DNA from: Lachnospiraceae bacterium
Lineage (GTDB): Bacteria > Bacillota > Clostridia > Lachnospirales > Lachnospiraceae
Assembly (NCBI GenBank): GCA_017550165.1
Contig: JAFZQH010000018.1
Coordinates: 1-64,000, forward strand
Direction: 5' to 3'
DNA: 64,000 nucleotides
Below the pieces are notes generated by a model. It did no database searches. It worked only from the letters and a program-made list of their open reading frames with translations, and was not told the DNA's origin. The stretch's first letter is position 1. Each line of letters begins with the position of its first letter. This document shows, in pieces, positions 54,955-62,871 of this stretch. The position numbers were made by a program, and so were the translations under genes.

Positions 54955-55870
54955 GTACTACCTCATCAATAATAAACGGCGGTCTGTTCCTGGATGCATC
55001 GAGAGCACGCCATATGTATTCGCCTATGATACCGATCATAAGCATAATGATACCGAATCCGAATAAAACAACGCACATAAGTGAAGCCCAGCCTTCAACA
55101 GGGGTTCCCACGGTAAAGTACTCGACCAATACGGATATAAACAAAGCCAGCGCAAGAATATCAAAAACAACACCAACACCCATCATCATTCGAAGGGGTG
55201 CGTATGAAAAGCTGAGTATAGAGTCAGCCACGAGTTTAATCTTCTTTGACAACGTCCAGCGGGACTTGCCCACCTCGCGGTCTTTTCTGTCAAAATAAAT
55301 CATGTCGGTCTTAAAGCCCGCCCACATAACCTGAAGGGTAAGGGACGAATTCTTTTCATCAAGGCGCTCCAAAACCTCAATAACCTTTCTGTCGATAAGG
55401 TAGCAGTCGCAGCCGCCCACAGGCATGTTCTTATTAACAAACCTGCGCACAAGACCGTAGTAACGGTTGGCAAAGAAAACCTTAACAGGGTTCTCATCGC
55501 GGGAACGTCTTACAGCAAGCACAACCTTATTGCCCTGCTTCCAGCTTTCGTACATATCAAGAAGGAGGGTGGAATCCTCCTGAAGATCCGCCTGCTTCGT
55601 AACCGCGCAGTCACCGGTGCAGACGCTTAAGCCTGCCAGCAGAGCCGCATGCTCACCAAAGTTTCTTGAAAGTTTCACCAGCACTACGTTAGGGTCCTGC
55701 TCTTTAAGGGACTCCATGACTTCATAGGAATTATCCCCCGAGCCGTCGTCCACAAATACTATTTCATAATCCCCGATAATATCAAGGATTTTTTCTTTCA
55801 TGTCATCATATAACATCTGAAGGGTGTCCGCACTGTAATATACGGGCACAACAATGGATATTTTGCTCAT
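54935..55870 (-). CDS. Polyprenyl-phosphate glycosyltransferase-like GT2 (GtrB/DPM type)
   Basis: A 311-residue enzyme with a GT-A domain (1-225) and two C-terminal helices (about 235-255 and 265-292). It has VVPVYYSADTL, FVDDGSGDNS, LVKLSRNFGEHAALLAGL and VGKSRW..SKK, all typical of GtrB-like glycosyl donors. The DADLQ metal motif of the family reads QADLQ here, so the first Asp is missing. It would load a sugar onto undecaprenyl phosphate for the overlapping membrane gene downstream. GGGGAG precedes the ATG. Confidence 0.85.
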   Translation of the reverse strand: MSKISIVVPVYYSADTLQMLYDDMKEKILDIIGDYEIVFVDDGSGDNSYEVMESLKEQDPNVVLVKLSRNFGEHAALLAGLSVCTGDCAVTKQADLQEDSTLLLDMYESWKQGNKVVLAVRRSRDENPVKVFFANRYYGLVRRFVNKNMPVGGCDCYLIDRKVIEVLERLDEKNSSLTLQVMWAGFKTDMIYFDRKDREVGKSRWTLSKKIKLVADSILSFSYAPLRMMMGVGVVFDILALALFISVLVEYFTVGTPVEGWASLMCVVLFGFGIIMLMIGIIGEYIWRALDASRNRPPFIIDEVVREDKEQ

Positions 55871-55916
55871 AATATCTCCCCAAGTTTTAATTCAAAAAAC
55901 ATTATAGCATAGACAA

Positions 55917-55948
55917 AAAAAGAGCACCACCATCAGGTGATGCTCTTA
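55917..55948 (-). terminator. htrA terminator
   Basis: AGAGCACCACC pairs with GGTGATGCTCT around loop ATCA (one mismatch), followed on the minus strand by a run of T. It lies just downstream of the htrA stop. Confidence 0.85.
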
Positions 55949-55967
55949 AAAGAATCTTTATTCTTTG

Positions 55968-57371
55968 TTACTGATTGCTTTGGATAGCTTCGATGCCTCC
56001 AAGAGTAACGTCGATGGTCATCTCGGTAAGTTCACCGTTAACGTTTCTCGTTACGGAAAGGGTAACAGTCTCACCGGCTTTATAATAACTTAACAGTTCT
56101 TTGAGTGCAGAACCGTCTTTAACGGACTGTCCTTCAACCTTGGTGATGACATCGCCCATGTAGATACCGGACTTGTCAGCAGGGGAACCGGGGTTAACTG
56201 CCTTAACATAAACGCCTGCCGGATAACCGAGCACTGTAGCGTCGCCGTCATAGAAAGAAATACCAAGGTAACCCTTCTCGTCTTCGGCAACCTTCATACG
56301 AGTTTCTCTGTCGGAGAACTCCTGAAGGATATCCTTAACTTTGCTTATGGGAATTGCAAAGCCCATGTTATCAATCTGCGAATCTCCTGCCTTTGAGGAG
56401 TTAATACCTACTACTTCGCCTGCGCTGTTAAGAAGTGCACCGCCGGAGTTACCGGGATTAATGGCTGCGCTGGTCTGAATGAGGTTGGAATATACGTTAC
56501 CGTCTATTGTAATCTCACGATCAAGAGCGCTGACAACACCTGTGGTAACGGACTGGCCGTATCCTAAAGCATTACCGATGGCAATGGCTGTCTCACCAAT
56601 CTTAAGGCTGTCGGAATCACCTAGAGTTGCTACCTTGATGGCTGCCTTAGTCTCTGCGGTAAGGCTGTCCTTTGCAACAGCGATTACAGAAATATCGATG
56701 CTTTCATCATAACCCTTAACATATGCGTCTGCAGTGGTCTCATCCACGAAAAGAACGGAAAGAGATTTGTTGTTCTCAATAACGTGGTTGTTAGTAGCTA
56801 TAAAGTACTCTGTATCGCTTTCACCTATGATAATGCCGGAACCATAAGACTCGGATTCCTGAGTATATCTTCTGCCAAACCAGTCGCTGGTGGTATACTC
56901 GCCTTTATTGGTGATGGCTACCATGGAAGGCATAACTTTGTCTACTACTGCGGTAACATCTCCGCCACCTGCAGCATTAACAATAGTCGTGGTGCCGTTT
57001 CCCGATGAAGAAGCGATAGCCGACTGAAGCTCTGCAACGCTCTTCTGAAGTTCTTCCACTTCCGCGTTAGTCTCGATTGTCCTGGGTTCTTCTTTGAGCA
57101 CATATTTATTGATGCCGTAGAAAGAACCTGCCGCACCTGCGCCGAATGTAAGTCCCAAAGCCAGGGCTGCGAAAAGTTTCGGAACGAAATGCGATTTCTT
57201 TTTCTCCTTAACGGGCTTCTGCGCCGCCGGTTTAACAGGCACTCTTACAGGCTCCTGCCAGGTGTAACCGTACTCGGGCTTGGAAGTACTTTCTGAATAT
57301 GTGTCTGAAGACTTCTCGGTGTTGTTAAAAGAATTATCTTCGAAATTGTTGTTGTTAAATTGCTCATCCAT
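55968..57371 (-). CDS. htrA: Membrane-anchored HtrA/DegP-like serine protease with PDZ domain
   Basis: 467 residues: an Asn/Ser-rich and basic cytoplasmic tail (1-63), one membrane helix (about 64-86), a short coiled coil (100-120), a trypsin-like domain with His196 (ATNNHVI), Asp226 (SIDISVI) and Ser309 (NPGNSGGAL), and one PDZ domain (about 375-455; GYLGISFYDGD). It degrades or refolds damaged exported proteins at the outer membrane face. AAAGGAGG precedes the ATG. Two AATTGTGAC repeats with 11-bp period upstream suggest control by an OmpR-type regulator. Confidence 0.93.
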   Translation of the reverse strand: MDEQFNNNNFEDNSFNNTEKSSDTYSESTSKPEYGYTWQEPVRVPVKPAAQKPVKEKKKSHFVPKLFAALALGLTFGAGAAGSFYGINKYVLKEEPRTIETNAEVEELQKSVAELQSAIASSSGNGTTTIVNAAGGGDVTAVVDKVMPSMVAITNKGEYTTSDWFGRRYTQESESYGSGIIIGESDTEYFIATNNHVIENNKSLSVLFVDETTADAYVKGYDESIDISVIAVAKDSLTAETKAAIKVATLGDSDSLKIGETAIAIGNALGYGQSVTTGVVSALDREITIDGNVYSNLIQTSAAINPGNSGGALLNSAGEVVGINSSKAGDSQIDNMGFAIPISKVKDILQEFSDRETRMKVAEDEKGYLGISFYDGDATVLGYPAGVYVKAVNPGSPADKSGIYMGDVITKVEGQSVKDGSALKELLSYYKAGETVTLSVTRNVNGELTEMTIDVTLGGIEAIQSNQ

Positions 57372-57418
57372 TGAAAAATGACCTCCTTTTTCAATTCTTT
57401 GAGCTTATTGTATTTTCC

Positions 57419-57438
57419 AATTGTGACGAAATTGTGAC
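57419..57438. promoter_or_regulatory. Tandem AATTGTGAC repeat upstream of htrA
   Basis: AATTGTGAC at 57419-57427 and 57430-57438, one helical turn (11 bp) apart, 48-67 bases before the htrA ATG. On the minus strand TACAAT lies just downstream as a possible -10. This spacing is typical of OmpR-family response regulator sites. Confidence 0.6.
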
Positions 57439-57464
57439 CATTTTCTTTAAAAAAAATGAAAAAC

Positions 57465-58517
57465 CTAAAGATTTTCGTCATCCCTTTTGAAGGTCTTAAC
57501 GGGAGGCTGGGACATCATCTGAACCTCAGCATCACTTCTGCCGTAGCCTGAGTGTCCGTCAACACTCTTACGGTCTCTCAGAATCTCATCCATGCGCCAG
57601 TATTCGGGATTGGCTGTATATTTACGAAGATCGTTCGGAGACATTTTGGCGTATTTCAAAGCTTTCTTGTAGCCATTCCTCTTCGCTCTGTAGATATGGC
57701 GAAGTTCAAAAGCTTCGCCCGAGAAACTCTTGCGTTTAAGGTGAGAAACAAGAAACTTTTCAGCTTTACGATTGTTTTCTTTGACCGCATTGTAATCAAA
57801 CACGTCAGGATTCTTAAGCACGCATACACCAAAGTCAAAGGCTTTTTTCATGAGTTCCTTGTCTGTGAGGCGGGTGTAATCTGTCACAACGGCATCGGAA
57901 ACATAAGCTACTTTGTAGCCTGCCTTAAGAGCCTTGGATGCATAAACCACATCCTCATCACAGATAATGTGATTAGTGAATCCGCCAAGTGCGTCGAAAA
58001 CATCGCGTCTGTATGCCGCACAGCCGTTTAAGCCTCTGACAGAACCGTTCTTTACACTGTCAATATCTTTTTCCGTAAGAACAGCACCGTCTTCAGGGAA
58101 GAAATAGTGTTTAACATATTTGTCCATTTCGGAATAATCAGCGGGTACGGTCTGCCTTGCGTAGGCCACGACACATTTGGAATCGTTCTCCAATGTGGCC
58201 AGGAGCTTGGCTGCCACTTCGGGAGACTCCGGTATAGCGTTCTGCGACATGATAATGAAGTAATCGGCCTTGGATATCTTGACACCGAAGTTACAGGTCT
58301 TGCCACAGTCAAATTCACGCTTGGAAATGTGACGTACGTCAAGGGATTTGTGTTCGTCTAAGAATTTATTGGAATATACGAGACGGTCGAAATATTTCTG
58401 CTCAGTGTTGACTACTATTATTTTATTAAAAGAAACGGTCTGGCCGGCCATGGCGTCTACCGCATCAAGAAATGTTTTGTCAGGCTTATATGCCGGAATG
58501 ATTAAATCTACAGTCAT
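57465..58517 (-). CDS. Family 2 glycosyltransferase (rhamnosyltransferase-like)
   Basis: A 350-residue soluble GT2 enzyme: LIIPAYKPDKTFLDAV, IIVVNTEQ, HISKREFDCGKTCNFG (a pattern of rhamnosyltransferase-like GT2), FIIMSQNAIPES in place of the DxD loop, and NGCAAYRRDVFDALGGF with ICDEDVVYA as acceptor/catalytic region. The C-terminal 100 residues are basic and may contact membranes or glycolipid. GAGG precedes the ATG. It belongs to the surface-polysaccharide region; donor and acceptor are unknown. Confidence 0.8.
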   Translation of the reverse strand: MTVDLIIPAYKPDKTFLDAVDAMAGQTVSFNKIIVVNTEQKYFDRLVYSNKFLDEHKSLDVRHISKREFDCGKTCNFGVKISKADYFIIMSQNAIPESPEVAAKLLATLENDSKCVVAYARQTVPADYSEMDKYVKHYFFPEDGAVLTEKDIDSVKNGSVRGLNGCAAYRRDVFDALGGFTNHIICDEDVVYASKALKAGYKVAYVSDAVVTDYTRLTDKELMKKAFDFGVCVLKNPDVFDYNAVKENNRKAEKFLVSHLKRKSFSGEAFELRHIYRAKRNGYKKALKYAKMSPNDLRKYTANPEYWRMDEILRDRKSVDGHSGYGRSDAEVQMMSQPPVKTFKRDDENL

Positions 58518-58540
58518 TAAATTGTACCTCAGAAAATTTT

Positions 58541-58570
58541 AAAGGGACCTGGGAAGTTCTCCCGGTCCCT
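58541..58570 (-). terminator. Terminator after the LCP gene
   Basis: AGGGACCTGGGA with TCCCGGTCCCT forms a long stem (one bulge) around AGTTC, followed on the minus strand by TTAAAATTTTC. It lies between the LCP stop and the next gene. Confidence 0.75.
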
Positions 58571-58596
58571 CGCTAATTATAGCACAACGATTTTTA

Positions 58597-59718
58597 TCAG
58601 TCATCCCCAAAATCTTCTTCAGGGGTGGTGGTGGTATTCAGATATCTGGAAGTTTCCTCCTTGATAGCCGCACTGTACTCTGAAACATTGGCTGAAGGCT
58701 TATAATCATCCTCGTCAAAAAGGAACTTGTGAAGCCAGATAACGTTCGTTTCAAGATCAACGGGTACTACACAGCTCTTACCATCGATGGTACCGGTGGT
58801 GTAATGCTCCATGCTGGGGAAACCGCCTTCATCAACGATTTTATATTTTGCTATGTCAGTAAGAAGATCAAGAATCTCGCTTAAATCAAGCGAAGTATAT
58901 ACCTCGCCGAAAATGTTGTCGCAAATGCTCTTAAGTTTGGCAACATCAATGGTCTGTGCAACTTCAAGGCAGGCCTTGATAACCTCACGCTGTCTCTCGG
59001 TTCTCTTAAAGTCGTTACCTGCGGTATAACGGATACGGCAGTAAGCTGTAGCCTGTAAACCGTTAAGGAGCTGCATGCCTGTTTCTTTGACAGGTGTATA
59101 GGTGTCGATATCGCTCATGGATTCAACCATGGAAATCTGATAGTTATTAAGGTGCTTAATCTCAGATTCATCTACATCAATATATACACCGCCGAGAGCA
59201 TCAACCACGTCACGTAAGCCTTCAAAACCTATGGTAACAAAGTCCGTGATATCAAGGTCAAGGTTCGCATTGAGCATCTTAAACGCTCTCTCCGCACCGC
59301 CGTAAGCATAAGCAGCATTACATTTATTAAAGGTTCTCTTACCGTTGGGGTCGATATTTAAATAAGTATCTCTGTAAACGGAAACGAGTTTAACCTCTTT
59401 TGTCTCAATATTAATGGAAGCAATAATAATGGTGTCGGAACGGGTCTTCTTGCTGAGCTCGCCTTCACGGGAGTCTACGCCGAAAAGAGCTATGTTTCTG
59501 TATCCTCTCATTACTTCATTATCTTTAACTTCCTCGGGAAGAGTAAGTTCGATTTCCTTTTCATCAATAGAAAGCTTCTGTACGCCCTTTTCCTCATCCG
59601 TAGACTTAAGAACAAGCCACATAACTACCAAAAGAGCTACGAGAATCAATATTTCCGAAATAAATAAAATTATTTTACCCACGGAAGTTTTCTTTTTCTT
59701 ATTATTACCTGCTGACAT
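58597..59718 (-). CDS. LytR-CpsA-Psr (LCP) family cell-wall polymer ligase
   Basis: 373 residues with a basic N terminus, one membrane helix (about 14-37) and an extracellular LCP domain: NIALFGVDSREGE, KTRSDTIIIASIN, SVYRDTYL, INAYAYGG-like CNAAYAYGG, VTIGFEGLRDVVDALGGV and CRIRYTAGNDFKRTERQRE with the conserved arginines. Such enzymes move lipid-linked teichoic acids or capsule onto peptidoglycan. The acidic Thr-rich tail is probably unfolded. Its presence among GT2 genes and pgcA supports a wall-polysaccharide locus. GGAGG precedes the ATG. Confidence 0.92.
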   Translation of the reverse strand: MSAGNNKKKKTSVGKIILFISEILILVALLVVMWLVLKSTDEEKGVQKLSIDEKEIELTLPEEVKDNEVMRGYRNIALFGVDSREGELSKKTRSDTIIIASINIETKEVKLVSVYRDTYLNIDPNGKRTFNKCNAAYAYGGAERAFKMLNANLDLDITDFVTIGFEGLRDVVDALGGVYIDVDESEIKHLNNYQISMVESMSDIDTYTPVKETGMQLLNGLQATAYCRIRYTAGNDFKRTERQREVIKACLEVAQTIDVAKLKSICDNIFGEVYTSLDLSEILDLLTDIAKYKIVDEGGFPSMEHYTTGTIDGKSCVVPVDLETNVIWLHKFLFDEDDYKPSANVSEYSAAIKEETSRYLNTTTTPEEDFGDD

Positions 59719-59839
59719 ATTTCCTCCAAAACCTAATACGCCTATAGCGATTTTCTCTTATAGAAAAACACTAGTACCATACTACATCGAACTTTGGTAT
59801 AAAACAAATTAATCTTTTCTTAATATTGGGACCGAAGTA

Positions 59840-61132
59840 CTAGCGACGGACGTTTTGGGGAAGAAAAAGAAATGTTAAACCTTGTTTTTGCAGTTCTTTG
59901 GCAAATTCCATACTGAGTGTTCCGGCATAAGCATGAACATCTTTGCGGGTAACTTTCGCGGATTTCGAGTATTCATCAAGCTGCTTCATCAGTTTTTCGT
60001 AGTATTCGCGCATCTTTGGTGCCGGTGTAACGGTTCTGATGTCGCAGGCAAAAACATCCCTTGTCAAGACTGCTCCGTGCATGTAGCCGGAATAATGCTT
60101 ATTCATGTTTAAAAAAAGTTCGCGACCGGAATTTGAATAAATGCCGCGCGTTATCTTATTCCCCTCTGTAAAAAGGTCCCCGATTGCCCCAAGCTCGGGT
60201 CTTATTCCAAAGATGTCCAAGCCCCAGTTAACTCTGTAAAAGCCCTTGTGGGGGAGATCGGACACATTTAATTCTCTGCCGTATTTCTTAAGCAGAAAAT
60301 CCGCTATCGCTCTCTTGCCGGCTTCGTATGCATATTCTTTGCTGGCGGGATTAAAAGCAGTGGACTCTTCGTGACAGCGCCAGTGATAAAGAATCTTACC
60401 GATGTGGCGAATCTGTGACGGTTCAGAGTTAAGAATAACCCGCAGGAAAACATCATAGTCCTGAGCTCCGTCGTATTCGCTTCTGAAACGTAATTCTTTA
60501 AGCAAAGAAGTCTTAATCACCGCGAAATGGCAGATATAATTGTTGGATAAAATTAAATCCAAATTAAAGTTTTCTTTGATATGGGGTTCAAAATACCTGT
60601 TGGAATCCCCGTTGCATTTATCTTCGTCGGAATAAATCAGGGTTACATCTTCACCCTTCTGTCCTGCTTCCGACAAAACAAGAGCATTTTCGTACAAAGC
60701 ATCAAATGTAAGCAGATCATCATGGTCAAGCAGCGCGCAGTAATCTCCTGTTGCTGCCTCAAGAGCCACATTTGTGTTGGCGGAAATGCCTCCGTTTTTC
60801 TCTATCTTTATGTATTTTATTCTTTCATCTTTGTATGAGCTTATAATCCTGCGAGGAGCATCGGTTACCGATGCGTCGGCAAGAATAAGTTCAAAAGTCC
60901 CATAGGCCTGTCCGAGAACCGACTCAATCATCTCACGAAGATATACCTCAGGAGTCTCATAAACCGGAACCAGGATGCTGAACTTGATACGCTCGTCAAT
61001 GGGACCTTTATAGGTGTTTTCGTACGCACTAAGCGGAACGTCCTTATAAAAAAGACGTTCCGCCATAGCGTAGTATGTTTTTTTCAGTCCGTTTCTTTTT
61101 AAATAACGGATGGTTTTTTGAATATTACTCAT
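59840..61132 (-). CDS. GT2 glycosyltransferase with a remnant second domain
   Basis: 430 residues. The first GT2 domain (about 50-270) is intact: FSILVPVYETP, LLDHDDLLTFDA as the DxD region, YSDEDKCNGDSN and YDGAQDYDVFLRV. After the conserved linker YHWRCHEES..EYAYEAGKRAIADFL the paralogue at the right edge continues with a complete second GT2 domain. Here only its end seems to remain (RPELGAIGDLFTEGNKI), so the nucleotide-binding half with its DxD is missing. It lies 4 bases after pgcA. A single sugar-transfer activity is expected. Confidence 0.82.
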   Translation of the reverse strand: MSNIQKTIRYLKRNGLKKTYYAMAERLFYKDVPLSAYENTYKGPIDERIKFSILVPVYETPEVYLREMIESVLGQAYGTFELILADASVTDAPRRIISSYKDERIKYIKIEKNGGISANTNVALEAATGDYCALLDHDDLLTFDALYENALVLSEAGQKGEDVTLIYSDEDKCNGDSNRYFEPHIKENFNLDLILSNNYICHFAVIKTSLLKELRFRSEYDGAQDYDVFLRVILNSEPSQIRHIGKILYHWRCHEESTAFNPASKEYAYEAGKRAIADFLLKKYGRELNVSDLPHKGFYRVNWGLDIFGIRPELGAIGDLFTEGNKITRGIYSNSGRELFLNMNKHYSGYMHGAVLTRDVFACDIRTVTPAPKMREYYEKLMKQLDEYSKSAKVTRKDVHAYAGTLSMEFAKELQKQGLTFLFLPQNVRR

Positions 61133-61136
61133 TCTC

Positions 61137-62858
61137 TTATAAGATTGCTTTCAGGTTTTCTTTGAGTTCTTCAACCTTCTTAGCCGCATCGTCAAGATTG
61201 TCGCCCTTAACACCAATATAGAACTTAATCTTGGGTTCGGTTCCCGAAGGACGTGCGCAGCACCATGAATTGTCGGTCAAGTCAAAGTATAATACATTGG
61301 ACTTGGGAAGACCGGTAGGTTTCTTTTCGCCTGTAGCCATGTCGATGATAACATCCTTCTCGTAGTCTCTGAAGGAAAGAACTTTCCAGTTGCCAAGAGC
61401 CTTGGGAGGATTGTTACGTAACTTCTCCATCATTTCCTTAATCTTAGCAGAGCCGTCCATACCCTTAAGAGTGATGGTATAAAGGTCTTCTTTGAAGTAG
61501 CCGTATTCTTTGTAAATGTTAAGCATGCGGTCCCAAAGGGTGATACCGTTCTTCTTGCACCATGCAGCAACTTCGCAGAGACACATAACTGCTACTACAG
61601 CGTCCTTATCGCGGGCATGTGTACCTGCAAGGCAGCCGTAGCTTTCTTCGAGACCGAATACATAGTTGTAAGTGCCCTTCTCAAGGAACCACTTAATCTG
61701 CTCGCCGATATATTTAAAGCCGGTGAGCACTTCGATAAGTTTTACATTGTACTTCTCGGTGATAGGCTCAGCCATGTTAGTGGTAACGATGGTCTTAACG
61801 AGAGCCGGGTTCTTAGGCATAGTGCCGAGAGCTGTTCTTTCTTTTAATATATACTCAGCGATGAGCATACCGGACATGTTACCGGTGAAAGAAACATAGT
61901 CATCGGTCTTGGAGTCATATGAGTAAATTCCGAGGCGGTCGGCATCGGGGTCGGTTGCGAGCACAACGTCAGCCTTAACTTCTCTTGCAAGCTTAAGGGC
62001 AAGAGTAAATGCCTTGGGATCCTCGGGGTTAGGATAATCGAGGGTAGTAAAGTCGGGGTCGGGAAGTTCCTGTTCGGGAACTACATAGACATTCTTGAAA
62101 CCGAGTTCTTTTAAAATACGGCGAACAGGAATGTTACCGGTGCCGTGGAAGGGTGAGTAAACAATCTTAATATCGCCCGCAACTTCTTTGATAATCTCGG
62201 GGTGAATAATCTGTTTCTTAAGTTCTTCCATGTATCTGTCATCGATTGCCTGACCGATTACGTTGTAAAGACCTGCTTTCTTGGCAGCTTCTTTGTCCAT
62301 GGTCTTAGCATCGGAGAAGTTTGCTACAGCATTAACTTCGTCTATGATGGCTACGTCGCGGGGAGATGTTACCTGTGCGCCGTCCTCCCAATATACTTTG
62401 TAACCATTGTATTCAGGTGGATTGTGGCTGGCGGTTACCACGATACCTGCGGTACAGCCAAGTTCTCTTACTGCAAAAGAAAGCTCGGGAGTGGGTCTTA
62501 ATGACTCAAAGACATAAGCCTTGATACCGTTTGCTGCAAGACATAAAGCAGCTTCATCGGCGAATTCGGGTGACATTCTTCTGGAGTCGTAGGCGATGGC
62601 AACACCTTTTGCCTGCGCACCCTGTTTGATGATGTAATTGGCAAGACCCTGAGTAGCCTTTCTGACTGTGTAAACGTTCATTCTGTTGGTGCCGGCACCG
62701 ATTATGCCGCGAAGTCCTCCGGTACCGAACTCAAGGTTCTTGTAGAATCTTTCATTAATCTCGTTTTCGTCAGAGGCAATGGCCTTAAGTTCTGCCTTGG
62801 TAGCCTCGTCAAAGTAAGAATCGCTTAACCAGAAATCGTATTGTTCTTTTACTGTCAT
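61137..62858 (-). CDS. pgcA: Phosphoglucomutase/phosphomannomutase, alpha-D-phosphohexomutase
   Basis: A 573-residue enzyme converting glucose-6-phosphate and glucose-1-phosphate, feeding UDP-glucose and surface glycans. The phosphoserine loop is TASHNPPEYNGYKV, the metal loop ATDPDADRLG, the sugar loop GLEESYGCL, and the phosphate-binding loop RPSGTEPKIKFY. Length and sequence fit the PgcA-type long form of Firmicutes. AAAGGAG precedes the ATG. It stands between two related glycosyltransferase genes. Confidence 0.93.
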   Translation of the reverse strand: MTVKEQYDFWLSDSYFDEATKAELKAIASDENEINERFYKNLEFGTGGLRGIIGAGTNRMNVYTVRKATQGLANYIIKQGAQAKGVAIAYDSRRMSPEFADEAALCLAANGIKAYVFESLRPTPELSFAVRELGCTAGIVVTASHNPPEYNGYKVYWEDGAQVTSPRDVAIIDEVNAVANFSDAKTMDKEAAKKAGLYNVIGQAIDDRYMEELKKQIIHPEIIKEVAGDIKIVYSPFHGTGNIPVRRILKELGFKNVYVVPEQELPDPDFTTLDYPNPEDPKAFTLALKLAREVKADVVLATDPDADRLGIYSYDSKTDDYVSFTGNMSGMLIAEYILKERTALGTMPKNPALVKTIVTTNMAEPITEKYNVKLIEVLTGFKYIGEQIKWFLEKGTYNYVFGLEESYGCLAGTHARDKDAVVAVMCLCEVAAWCKKNGITLWDRMLNIYKEYGYFKEDLYTITLKGMDGSAKIKEMMEKLRNNPPKALGNWKVLSFRDYEKDVIIDMATGEKKPTGLPKSNVLYFDLTDNSWCCARPSGTEPKIKFYIGVKGDNLDDAAKKVEELKENLKAIL

Positions 62859-62871
62859 AGAATTATCTCCT

